The notes under the pieces were generated by a model that saw only the letters and a list, made by a program, of their open reading frames with translations, was not told the origin of the DNA and searched no databases. The position numbers were made by a program, and so were the translations under genes. From positions 10,381,778 to 10,445,777 of the forward strand of contig CM068383.1 of assembly GCA_034770075.1 (NCBI GenBank): a stretch of 64,000 nucleotides of DNA, written 5' to 3'. This document shows positions 1 to 10,823 of this stretch, one piece after another (positions within the stretch are counted from its first letter, which is position 1; every line of letters starts with the position of its first letter). Source of the DNA: Aralia elata (lineage: Eukaryota; Streptophyta; Magnoliopsida; Apiales; Araliaceae).

Positions 1-1111
1 AAATTGTAACAAAAATTCAAACCCATCACAAAAGCTTGAAAAGCTTAAGAAATTCGAAAATGGAGGAAAGAAGGTTTTGAGGAGGTGATTACCTCTTGAT
101 TCTCCTTCTTGGTTGTTATGGAGCTGCTAGAGTCCCTCCTTCTTCCTCTGGCTTCCTCTTCTCTTCTCTGCCTTCTTCCCTTCTTCCTCCCGTACCCATT
201 ACTTCTTCCTTCTTCTTATTTCTTTCCTACTATAACATTCTCTCTCTACTTTCTCCCTCTTCTGCTTCTTCCTCCGTTTCTGCAGCTCTCTATTCTAGCA
301 ATGAAGGAAAAATGGAAAGGAAGAATGGTTGAGCGGTGGAGAATTAATCGTGCTCTTTCTTCTCTCTTGTTTTCTCTCTTCCTCACCGTCGGTAACTCTC
401 TCTTCTCTCTCTCAATCTATTAAAGCTTGGAATTGAAGAAAGGAATGAATTGGGAAGGTGAAGCTTGCATAACCGAGCACCTCAGAAGTAACTTAGAGAA
501 GGAATATTTGGATTCTCAAGGAAATGGTTTGGCAATTGCAATAAGTTGCCGACCACTTTTAATTCCCATTGGTCCAAAGCTTAAATGCTCCCCAATAGGC
601 ACCGCATAACACAAAAATATATCTGAATACTCCCACTTTTATACCAAATTTGGTAAATAACTCTACCCAAAATTAAAATGGGTACTCCCATAAAATATTA
701 GGATGCGTAAAAATAATTATTATGAGATTTGTCCATTATTTCGGAACACCCATATAATACATTTTGGATACGGATTAAATCACGTATCAGCTCAAATAAA
801 ATTTTCGACACTTGGAAAAATTATTCCTTCACATACACGTCCTAACGAAATTAATACAAATCAAAAAAGACGCAAAAATATTCGGGCGTGAATAATGCAC
901 GTGAATAGTGTCTCGAGAAACGTGTCCAGTGAATAGTGATTTTGCGATTTTTTCACAAAATCAATTTATTCACTCCTATGAGACACAACACATAAAAATC
1001 ATACATTCACATCATCCTGGTTATTAAATAACCTTAAAACACATCACATAAAAATAAAAATTTAATCTATTCATTTAATAATAATAAAACCCAAATTACA
1101 AAGGTATTACA
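1..1111 (+). mobile_element. 3' part of a long LTR (chromovirus/Tekay-like), cut by the window edge
   Basis: The segment ends in GGTATTACA at 1111, the mirror of a TGTAATACC-type LTR start, followed by ATTCG as a possible target-site duplication. Its middle (TC-rich tract, then a purine-rich block around 300-350, then the motif ACTCCCACTTTTATACC near 630) runs in the same order as bases 20000-20535, which belong to another long LTR starting TGTGACACCCCC. Open frames at 96-609 are low-complexity translations of the TC-rich tract and not genes. The 5' end lies outside the window. Assignment to the chromovirus/Tekay group is inferred from LTR length and termini only. Confidence 0.55.
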
Positions 1112-1184
1112 ATTCGCGATCGTTACATATGGGAGTAAATTTCTCATTCATTACCCCATTATTCTAACAATTAGTTAATGTCTC

Positions 1185-1320
1185 AAAATGCTTGTACTAA
1201 CCGAGAGTTCTTGGCTTGAGTCGTATTCTAGGCCTCTTGTAAAACAAGAGGTCCTAGGTTCGATTCTCCCTCCCCCAAATTAGCAAAAAAAAATAAAAAA
1301 TAAAAAAATGCTTGTACTAA
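1185..1320 (+). mobile_element. tRNA-derived SINE with 16-bp target-site duplication
   Basis: A 104-bp body (1201-1304) lies between two exact copies of AAAATGCTTGTACTAA at 1185-1200 and 1305-1320. The body carries a pol III B-box-like GGTTCGATTCTCC near 1258-1270, an imperfect upstream A-box-like region near 1210-1225, a tRNA-like stem (CCTCTTG/CAAGAGG, 1234-1252) and an A-rich tail. Long target duplication, tRNA-like promoter and A-rich 3' end together are diagnostic of a SINE. The first duplication copy directly precedes the body and the second follows the tail, as L1-type retroposition produces. It is very short for a plant SINE, so it may be 5'-truncated or a minimal family. Confidence 0.7.
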
Positions 1321-2599
1321 TTTCTATAGGTTCTCTTAGCATCTACGATGGTCACCGATTTATTACATTGTGCATGAAACATTTATCCGAAAATAACCTC
1401 GTGAAGTAATATGACCTTAACAATATATATACTTCTATAAAAAAGAAAAAAAAATAGTAATAAGGATGTATAGAGGTTGAGAACGAACTCCTGCTCTTCC
1501 TTGGTTAGGGAGTGGGACACCATCCAGTTCCAGTTCCTTGATCCCGTCAACTGTTTTTCCAAAGATTTTTGAAACGATCATCCCAAGTAACCATTAATCC
1601 AGTTCCAATTCCTTGATCTCGTCAACTATTTTTCCAAAGATTTTTGAAGCGATCATCCCAAGCAACCATTAATCCAAATATTATATCCAAATAATGTTTA
1701 TCTGATAAATGCACATTTTATGCACACAACCACACACATACATGTATGAATAAATATATGTATATATATGAAGAACTTTTATCAAGTTGCACTTATTTTC
1801 TTAGATCTTAACAACATCATTATTGATATTATTTAACCACTTCTTCCACAGGAATAAATTTAAGGTAAAACGAATACTTATGATAACTAGGTAACAAGTA
1901 GAATATTATTATATATAGCATTATATCGATATATAAAATATATAATGACTAAGTGTATTATGTTGACTTATAAATGTAAAAGTAATTCTAAATAATAAAA
2001 ATTGCATGACATATATAATATGCTCATTAGATACGGGAAACAAATTTACTTCTTACCCAGGTAAATAATGATATGCCATCAACAACCACCTTATCATGCA
2101 ATTTATTAAATTAGCTATTGGTTGATGTAACGATAACCAAAAAGAAATAGTTAGAACAAATAAATAAAGAATTTCCCTTTATTTTGAACATTCAAAAAAT
2201 TAGTAATATAAGTTACCTTTCAATTGTTGAGATGTACAAGTGAATTAAAGTCCCACATTAATCAAGCAAGAACAAGAAAATAAATAAATTAATATGTATA
2301 AATGGATTGAAGACTTAATTATGTATGATACTACATCCTAACATCTGAGATGAAATAGATTATACATAAGATCATAACTTTATTGTCAAGAATACCAATA
2401 ACTCCTCATCGTAACACGTGGGATGAATGACATAGCTAGTGGACGTAGATTGAACCTTACGTTATTAGACTCATTGTTACATAATAACTCAAACTATTGA
2501 CTTAAGTTGGGTTCCAAACATCATGTGCGGTCGCAAATCTCTTCAAGATTTCTAGAGAAAAAGCTTATCTTCGTATGAAAAAGTTATTTATAATTAATA
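1321..2599. other. AT-rich spacer with one tandem duplication; no gene seen
   Basis: No open frame with recognisable protein similarity occurs here. Apart from the 75-bp tandem duplication at 1524-1673, the stretch is A/T-rich with scattered TA runs. A motif around 2248 (AAAGTCCCACATTAATC) resembles sequences often found at ends of small plant LTR elements, but no partner terminus was found. Confidence 0.5.
1524..1673. repeat. Two-copy 75-bp tandem duplication
   Basis: Copies run 1524-1598 and 1599-1673. They begin CCAGTTCC(A)(G/A)TTCCTTGAT and share GTCAACT, TTTTTCCAAAGATTTTTGAA and CGATCATCCCAAG, with only a few substitutions. Confidence 0.8.
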
Positions 2600-2770
2600 T
2601 GATAAAGAGAGTGACTTGCAACAATGAGATGAAGAACACTTTTATAAGTTGTTCGATAAGAATCTAGCTTAATACTCTTTTTATTTATATGAGATGTCTT
2701 TAAATTATGTTTGGTTGTAGTGATAGCATGACAAGGAAATGGAATAGGCGTGCAACTTGAGACAAGTGCT
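2600..2770. repeat. Dispersed repeat, related copy at 23440-23615
   Basis: Both places share the ordered words GAGATG(A/G)AGAAC, CTTTTATAA, AAGAATC, TTTATTTATATGA, ATTATGTTT and GATAGCATGA over about 170 bp in the same orientation, with perhaps 75-80% identity by eye. No terminal structure was recognised, so the family is unknown. Confidence 0.55.
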
Positions 2771-3439
2771 ATGGAAACAGGGCTAAAGTCGGGCCGGGTT
2801 GGTTCTAGTTTTCCTTGGTACGTATGGGATAGTTTAGCCGGGTGGACTCGTTTGTGCACCCCTAAAAGAGATTGTTATTTGTGGTCCCTCCCTTTCCTAA
2901 CACAATCTATAATTTGGTAGATATATGGTCGGAAGCATATTGCCTAATATAAAAGCATTGTAAACCTAATAGCATACATTTGGTGACTATTAGTATGTAA
3001 AAAATTAATTTCTAAAATTTTATCATAGATAAACAAAATTATCTTTACATGAAGTGATCTAAACAAGAGGTGATTTCATTCAACCTTAACCCAAATCATG
3101 TTGATCTATACATATTCAATATTTTTTATTCATGGTATCAAGAAGATCTTCAAAAAAATAATATTTTGAAGCAATCATAGACAAACAAATATATAATATT
3201 GGTAGTTTCATTCAACTTTTATTCAATGTTTTCCCATTGCAACAGAACAACACAATGGGAGACACGTGTCCCCCTAGTCAACTTACACAACAAAAGCAAA
3301 ATGACTCATCTTAACATGAAAATTAAATTTAACACTTACACGATGTCGTAGCATGATGGTGAAGCTTTCCAATAAGCTTGTTAGAAACTCGATTGATTCA
3401 GTAAGTTGTTTTCCCTAATACAACTATTGAATTCTAACA
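2771..3439 (-). mobile_element. Probable start of the 3' LTR of the minus-strand chromovirus
   Basis: Read on the minus strand, the pol tail ends near 3450 and is followed by a short purine-rich stretch and then TGTTAGAATTC starting at 3439, the position expected for polypurine tract plus LTR start. The far end of the LTR was not located, so the left boundary here is arbitrary. No other coding signal is present. Confidence 0.4.
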
Positions 3440-3651
3440 ATACCTCACCGTTTAAGAAGATCCTTGACCCCAAGAATTAAAATTTGGAAATTTCTACATG
3501 AAGGATCCCCATTCCTCCTAAGTTACATCTTTTGGCAAATAGTTAGACCACTGAATAAGTACCATAGTTGCAGGCGAATTCTTATGCTTGATCACAAGCC
3601 TCATGTCTGGCTATTGGTTCACTACTATATTTCATTGGATGGATGTTATTG

Positions 3652-5005
3652 GTAACTGTTGGATTTTTGCTATAAAAATCCTATTTATTTATGTTAAACA
3701 TTTATTTATTAATAAAAGTACATCATTCATTAAATGGTAATTTAGTTTGTTTATATAAATATCCATATTATATATATTATAGTTTGTGTGTATAAATAAA
3801 TGTTATACAAAGAACATATAAATCATATGTATTATATAATAAAGAAATAATAATTTATAACCTAGGATGATTTGAAGATATTATCTTGTAAGTTACAGTA
3901 CTTTAACAGAGAAGATTTATCTTGATCATGGAAGTTGGACTTCTAATTAAAGTACTAGTGCATTAAGTGTGTGCATTAAACGAATCATGTGATAATATTT
4001 TATTTATAAAATATTTTCACATAAATACTAATTTGTGAAATTTCTTAATTTTGAAATAATAATGGACTTAATATTGTTATATATCTTAATTTGATATTCT
4101 TGTGAGTGAGATTACATTGTTTTAAGTAATAGCTCGGAATGTCGATTAATATATTTAATTAATGTAAGGGACATTATTATTGTCAAAACATCTATAAGAT
4201 TTTTTCATAGGATAATTTATTATTAATCATAAAATCTTGGCCAAGTCTTTTAACATTTATTATTAAAAAGGATTGATTTAATTATTAAATCAATTTATGA
4301 TCAAATAGATATAAATTATGTACTTATGAAATTAGTTTAAATATATCGGAATTATATTAATTGATTCTAAAATATTTATGTACATCTATAGAGGAAATAT
4401 TATAGTTTATTAGTAAAGAGTTTATTTAATTAATTCTTGGACTGAAGTGCAATTACAATTATTTAGTGAAATTAATTGTAATTAATATTTATTTATAATA
4501 TTATTATAAGATAATAATATCTAGATAAGTATTGGAGACAAAAGAGGAATCCCTTAGATCTCCTTCCTAGCCTAATATGGACCAGATTTATAGGAGAGGA
4601 TAAGGATCAATGTTATTATATATATCACTGACCAGAAATGTGTTTGGTACTTTTTCCATCAGAAAATACACCAAATTTCGTATTCTCTCTTTCAGCCTAC
4701 AAAAAACAAAGCTAGAGTTTTTTCTAGAAGGGTTCTTTGGAGGTTACACTCCAGGTTTAACATAAGGTCGTATGAGGGAACATCTTGAGGATACTAGAAG
4801 ACCGTACGGATTTTGTGGAGCATCAAACAACTTCAAAAAGTTTTAAGAAATTTAAAAACGTGCTAATCTAACCAAACACTAAGTAACAAATTCGTACTCT
4901 AGGTACACAGAAATATATATTTGTTGTTCGCATAAACTATAAAGATAATCTTGATTTTATTATTTTTCTTAAAACCTATTTTTGAACTATTTTTTCAACA
5001 GTAAC
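3652..5005. mobile_element. Solo LTR (Copia Angela/Tork-like termini) with 5-bp TSD
   Basis: The 1344-bp LTR (3657-5000) starts TGTTGG and ends TTCAACA, giving TGTTG/CAACA inverted ends. It is flanked by exact GTAAC duplications at 3652-3656 and 5001-5005. There is no internal domain, so recombination between two LTRs likely left this copy. It interrupts the chromovirus pol tail. The ends resemble Angela/Tork Copia LTRs, but no coding region is left to confirm that. Confidence 0.88.
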
Positions 5006-5273
5006 AAGGTTTAGGCAATTCTTCCTTTTCCTAGTCTCTTCTTAAGCTAGGAAACATGGAAAACATTATGGATTTTTACTGCAGTTGGAAGTGCAAGTTT
5101 AATTGGCTACTTTCCCTATCATTTATTCCATTAAGCAGGGGCATAAAATTTTATTGGCAGCTTCATGTTCCTTCTAATTCTTGTTGAAAGTTATTTGTAA
5201 GATTGTAGTTTGAGGAACATTTCTTATCTCCCACTGCAAATTCCTTTTTCTTTCCATTTTTTATCAACATACG

Positions 5274-5753
5274 CATGGACGAAGCGAGAAATTTTTTTCG
5301 AGTGGGGTCGAGACATAACACTATAAGGTCATGACTCATGAATAGCGTATTGAGGTCTGGGGGCATAATCCCCCGTTCAAATTTTATACTTATTAGTTGA
5401 AATAAGATTTTTTTGTATGTTGTGCAAATGCACCCTTTATAGTACACAAAGTTGATTGAAGAGAAATCGTAAAATTTGATACTCATATAATGATAACCAA
5501 AAAATAAGAAGAGCGATAAATTTATAAATTTGCCTATATTTCATGTTAACTTAAATCAATAAAAATAACTCTTATATTTAAATTGAATTACATTCATATA
5601 ATTTTTTTTTAAAAAAAAGTATCAACATATATTTTATTTTTTTATAAATCTTGGGGGGCTAAAGTAAACAAATCAAAATTTCATAGGCTTAAAAAAGTTT
5701 CAAAATCTTAAGGTAGCTCGGGCCCCCAGGGCCCTATACTCCATCCCTCCCTG
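5274..5753. mobile_element. Non-autonomous hAT-like DNA element inside the pol remnant
   Basis: The left end CATGGACGAAGCGAGAAAT and the reverse complement of the right end (CAGGGAGGGATGGAGTATAG) are imperfect versions of the CAGGGGCGnAGCCAG termini seen in plant hAT-like elements. The interior shares GGGGGCTAAA and AGTAAACAAAT with the element at 30840-31507. Flanking 8-mers AACATACG and AATATAAA agree at 5 of 8 positions, consistent with a decayed duplication. It separates two in-order pieces of the minus-strand integrase. Confidence 0.5.
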
Positions 5754-6409
5754 AATATAAATTTTCATCCTTTCTGAAGCCTTGCAGAGATTTTCTTTGA
5801 GTATACCTTGCATCTCGGTTCTATTTTTTACAAACTCCTCTACAATAGCTACCTTGGTTGTAAGCACTTGATGGTAATTGACAATGAGAGCCTCAGTCCC
5901 ATAAAGAGCCTTGTAAGGAGACATTTTTATGGCTGAATGGAATGATGTGTTGTACCACCATTTAGCCAAAGGAAGCCATCTGTTCCATTGGAAAAGGTTG
6001 ACACCTGTCACACACCAGAGATACATTTTAACATACTAGTTAAGTCTTTCACTCTGCTCATCTATTCGGGGATGATAGGCAGTACTATATTTTGTCTAGA
6101 CTCCCATGATATTAAACAATTCCTTGCAAAATTGACTGATAATTTTTTTGTCCCTGCTAGTTATAATGGATTTAGGAAGTCCATGTAGCTTAGTGACATG
6201 GTTTAATACCATTTGAGCTACTTGTGTGGTTGAATAGAGGTAAGACAAACTCATTAAGTGACAGTATTTTGAGAATTGATTAATGACCACTAAAATTGTA
6301 TTCATGCCCTAAGACTTTGGTAAGTCTTCTACAAAATCCATAGTGATCACCTTCGTAGCTTTTGTTGGTACTAGAATTAATGGGTTGTAACATTCTTGGA
6401 TAGGGTATA

Positions 6410-6634
6410 TGTTCCCCCTTATCAATCCAACCTGATCACTAAGTTATTTAGATAGGTTTTGTATAGAGATAAGGTTGTATCCCTTATCCAAAATAGGTTA
6501 GTCATACATATCTAATATCTAACCAAGGTATGTTATATCATCTCTATATAAATATCATATACTACAATCAATGAGAATATATCATAAAATCATTAATTCA
6601 CTTACCAAAGCAAGAATTATTTTGGTATCAGAGC
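6410..6634 (+). mobile_element. 5' LTR and primer-binding site of a Copia element
   Basis: The primer-binding site TGGTATCAGAGC (6623-6634), complementary to the initiator-Met tRNA 3' end, marks the start of the internal region. The LTR probably begins TGTTCCCCCTT at 6410 and ends near 6612, about 200 bp, with a TATA-like CTATATAAATA near 6543. A short LTR with this primer site fits Ale/Retrofit-type Copia elements. The LTR/PBS spacing (about 10 bases) is longer than usual, so the 3' boundary is uncertain. Confidence 0.65.
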
Positions 6635-6668
6635 ATTATGACTTACGTCCTTTTTTTCCCATTTCCTC

Positions 6669-8750
6669 ATGGTTAACTCATCATCATCCTCATCCATGTC
6701 TCAGCCTCTCACCGCACTAAATCCACCTCCTCCAACCATCATCACACTTAGTCAAGCCCACCATTTTTTGTCTATCAAGCTCACACCTAGAAACTTTCTT
6801 ATCTGGTGTACCTAAGTTGAGCCTTTCCTCCGTGGCTAAAATCTTTACGGATACATTGATGGTACCATCCAATAACCTGCTACTAACCTGCCTACTATTG
6901 ACACAGACCAACCCTTTCTAAACCTGGTAGCCCAATTATGGGATAATCAAAATCAAATCTTGGTCAACCTCCTTATGTCCTCTCTATCTGAAGAGGTCAT
7001 TCATATTGTCGTTGGTCTAAAAACATCCAAGCGTATTTGGGATGCACTCTCAACGGCATTTTCCAATCCCTCCACCACTCGCATCCTCCAACTCCATCTT
7101 GCGATGCAAAAACCATAATCCTTTGATTAATCAATTACTTCCTTCCTTTAATGCTTTAAATCTGTTTCTGATGAATTGGCCGCTGCCAGACAACCACTCT
7201 CCACTGCTGAGTTTAATATCCAAGTTCTCAAAGGTTTGAAGCCTGACCTTGACAACCTAAAATCCTCACTCTTTCTTCACAGCGGTGCCATTCCCTACTT
7301 TGATCTCTTAGGTATGTGTTAAAGCTATGAATTTCTTCATGAACCAAATCTCCAAGCCCTCCAATTGTCCACTGATACCTCCACTCCAACTGGCAATATG
7401 GGACAACGGCAACAAAATAGATAGCGTGACTGGGGTAGTGGTCGTGGGAATTGCGGTGGGCGTTCATACTCATCTCGTCCCTATCTTAACTCCTCTCAAC
7501 TTCCCAGGCCAAAGTGTGCCTTTTATGGCGGCACTAATCATGCCTCATATCGTTGCTATTATCGTCCAAAAAGGACAACCTCTCATTCGCCACTTCAATT
7601 ACCATCCTCCACTCCTTCGACTTACAATCTTGTCCCTCACTATCTGTTCGTGCCAAATCACAATGTGTCTCTCCACTCACTTCAGTGGTACCCAGATTTT
7701 GATGCAAATTATCACATTACGCTGGACCTTGTAGGTGTAAATCATGTGGAAGAATACTCTGGCCATGATCAATTGCATGTTGCAAATGGTAACACCGCCC
7801 TATTCATAATATTTTTTCTGCTACTTTAAATTTTAATAATCGTCCGTTTCAACTAAAAAATATTCTTCATGTACCTCAAGCCTCTAAAAAGCTTCTTTTT
7901 GTTAAACAATTTTGTCATGACAATAACGTGCTTTTTGAATTTCATCCATCATGTTTCCTTATCAAGGATTTCATCTCCAATAAAATAATACTAAATGGAC
8001 CGACTGAGGATGGGTTGTACACCCTTCGTACTACACCAACATTCTCCCCTTCTGCCTTTGTTTCAGAACACACTAGTATGGATGGCTAGCATCGCCGCTG
8101 GGGTCACCCACATAATCATGATCTTTGTCATGTCGTCAATAAAAATGGGTTACCTATCAGTTCCAATAAATCTTTGCCCTTATACACCTCTTGTTAAATG
8201 GGCAAGGCACGTAGGCTTCTACTTAGTTGCATGTGATATATGGAGTCCTGCCCAATTTATTCAATACATGGAAATAAATATTTTATTCTCTTTGTTAACT
8301 CATTTACTAAATATTTTTGGTTGTTTCCTATGAAAAATAAAAGTGAAGTCCCATCAAAATGTCTTAATTTCAAACAATTAGTTGAACGACAATTCTCCAC
8401 AAAAATAAAAAGTTTACAAACCGACGGCTAAAGAGAATTTTATCCACTTAAAAATCTTTTTGCCTACAGGGAATAAACCATAGAGTAACATGTTCGTACA
8501 CGTCTACTTGAAATGGATTGTTTGAGCGACGTCATAGATATGTTGTTGAAACAGGGTTGTCCTTGCTTGCGCATTCAAGTGTGTCGGGGTACTTTTGAGA
8601 TTTTCCTTTTCAAAGTGCAGTGTATCTAATTAATTGTTTACCTTCTCATATTGCGGCAAACATATCTCCATATCAAAAAGTTTAATAAAATTCCTCAGTA
8701 TGATTTCTTACGTAATTTTGGTTGTTTGTGCTTTCTATTTCTTAGGCCAT
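6669..8750 (+). pseudogene. Ty1/copia gag-pol remnant, truncated within integrase
   Basis: Gag starts at 6669 after a serine run and shows LTPRNFLIW and YGYIDGTI, with the gag core to about 7330. A CCHC-like knuckle region (near 7510-7560), the GAG-pre-integrase motifs GLYTLRT (8010) and HRRWGHP (8085), the integrase entry VACDIWSP (8230), KSLQTDG (8410) and the downstream QSAVYLINCLPSH (8610) follow in three frames with many stops. Reverse transcriptase and RNase H are missing because the minus-strand LTR at 8751 cuts it off. Open frames here are fragments of this one polyprotein. Confidence 0.8.
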
Positions 8751-9796
8751 TGATGTGATAAAATTTAGTAACTGCAAATGCACAACGTCTATTGAAGATT
8801 TGACAAGTGTTGGTCGAACCACACAAACTAGATCAATTCTTTGACATATCATTAATATATATTTTAGGAAAATTAGAAATAAATATAGTGGAGATGATTA
8901 ATTAACTAAATAATGCAAACTAGAAATTAATAATGAAAACTAGTAATGAGAAAAACTACCTAGGAATCCGAATCCATTAATTATTGACATAATAAACAAT
9001 TTCGTATTTTTCAAATTAATTGCCAAATTATTTTCTCTTCCCTTTAAAAATAATGATTCATATAATTAATATGGGCAAACATAAGTTATGAAAAATTCAC
9101 AGATTAACAATAACTTATCAAAACCTCGCCATCAATATAAGAATCATATGCAATTTGTGCGAAGGTAAATATAAAGGCGAAAATAATTTGGCACTAATTT
9201 CGGAACGGAAAGAAACTATTAATATGTAATACCTAGTTTTATCATCATCCTAGGTATTAGAAATTTAGCTAGTCATAGAATTAAAAATTAATACTACTAA
9301 TTGCATGAAATAAGAACAATAATTAAAAAGAGAATTTCTATTAGATCAATAAAAGAAAGTTACAAATACTCCCTGACATTAGTACCACACATGATCGGAA
9401 TAAGAGAAAAGACAAAAGCTCTCAATTGCTAAATATCTCACTCCTTTCTGCACTAGCGAAAAACTAAAGAAAAGAAAATAACAAGTGGTACCCCTTTCTC
9501 TAAAACAAGAGACCTATTTATAGGAAAATAATTTGTGCCCTAATTTAGATTCATTAAACTTGGTCTCTTTTGTTTCCTTTTTATCATATTCTTTCCTTCT
9601 TGACTTCAATCTCTACATGGTAATCTCCTAAGAGTCATTTTCTATCTTTAAAAGCTGGAACAATTATCTTTTACTTATTCACTAAGATAAATAAGGTAAA
9701 TCCTACAAAACCAAATAAAATGTATTAGTTAAATAAAATAAACATATAAAATAATAAATATGGGAATATAAAAATGTATAATTAATGTGTATATCA
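8751..9796 (-). mobile_element. LTR of a Tat-type Ty3/gypsy element (3' LTR, minus strand)
   Basis: Reverse complemented, it starts TGATATACAC and ends TTTATCACATCA, so the ends are TGAT/ATCA. Just upstream on that strand is the polypurine-type GGTATGGGGGTA (9800-9811), preceded by GAGGACGAGCAAAAGCTAGG, a phrase common before 3' LTRs of plant Tat/Athila elements. A TATA-like CCTATAAATAGG lies near 9513-9524. No second LTR of this family is in the window, so the rest of the element has been lost. Confidence 0.7.
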
Positions 9797-10520
9797 AATA
9801 CCCCCATACCTAGCTTTTGCTCGTCCTCGAGTAAAACAAAAATAAAATAAAATAAAAACAAAAACTATGCTGCTCCATTTTCGTACGAAACACGATTGGA
9901 CTTAGCATGTGCGACAAGCCTTTAAACCCCAAGGTTACCCCAAGTGGACGGGTTATATCTCATGAAAGTTTGCAGTGAATATACCCACAAATTCAAAATA
10001 AAATATTTTTGAGTTTAACTAATTCTGTAATCGAATGAAAACTTCTAAGTATACATGTGCATTATACATAAGCAAGATTAAATTCAAAATCACACTTTCA
10101 CCTTATCAAATATACTTTATCTTCATTCTAGATACCATCTTTCATAAAATTAATTTCATGTGATGCATGCATGTATATGTGATGTAACTTTTAGTAGGGA
10201 TTTTACCATGAAAATCAAGCAAACTTATTTTTTTTCCTTTTTTTCTTTTTTTGAATTCTTTCCATTCTTGACTTGTGCAATGTCTCGCTTTCTTAGGCTT
10301 TTCAGAGTTATCCAGGTAGCGAGCATTGAACTAATGACTCCAAAATCAGTTGGCTTTAGGACACTAGGTGTAGAGACACCCCTAAGGACTTACCAACTCG
10401 ACTAACAAAGGCAACAAAATTAGACTAGTCAAGCTGCTTATATCCATCACACTTTTTAGCGTAAATATCGATGCGTCCTAAGGTTAGAATACCCAGTTAT
10501 TTCGTTCAATGGACATTGAA
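9797..10520 (-). mobile_element. 3' untranslated region of the same minus-strand Tat-type element
   Basis: No coding similarity was found. The stretch leads into the polypurine tract at 9800-9811 and holds phrases typical of non-coding 3' regions in this lineage (the reverse complement of 10310-10420, with CTTAGGGGTGTC and GTCCTAAAGCC). The 81-codon frame at 10160-10405 reads through poly-T and shows no family resemblance, so it is not a gene. The right boundary with the CACTA element is approximate. Confidence 0.5.
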
Positions 10521-10823
10521 GCACTTATTTATTTTTTCATTTCTTTCACTGAATCTGAATCTGAAGAAGATGATGGTTATAAATCTCCAATACATATATA
10601 AAATGATTTTGACTCAGATAACGATTTTCATTAACATGTATGTTTAGTTTTACTTGTATTACATATCATTCTTATTTGGTGATAATAATAATTATAAAAT
10701 AACTATAAAATAAAATTACCTGTCAATTATTTAAAATCAAATTACCTGTCATTATTGTCATTTTATTTGTATATTTAATGTCATATAACTCATAATAACA
10801 TCCTAAAATTTTTAGGCATACAG

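Larger units (their letters stand above)
3440..6404 (-). pseudogene. Ty3/gypsy chromovirus-type pol remnant: integrase core to pol C-terminus
   Basis: On the minus strand, pieces follow in the correct order: the integrase core entry (ITMDFVEDLPKS, 6320-6355), its continuation NTILVVINQFSKY (6260-6302), LHGLPKSIITSRD (6150-6190), the core end WWYNTSFHSAIKMSPYKALYG (5900-5965), then KEKEFAVGD (5225-5255) and the characteristic pol tail FPNFNSWGQGSS (about 3465-3500). Stops interrupt every piece. A solo LTR (3657-5000) and a hAT-like element (5274-5753) sit inside it, which accounts for the scattered open frames. Reverse transcriptase and gag are absent, because the Copia remnant at 6410 replaces the upstream part. 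The element is dead. Chromovirus assignment rests on the tail motif and is inferred. Confidence 0.8.

Noticed and set aside
96..609. Overlapping open frames rich in Leu, Ser and Pro
   Set aside because: They translate a TC-rich tract inside an LTR; related sequence recurs at 20130-20440 without frame conservation.
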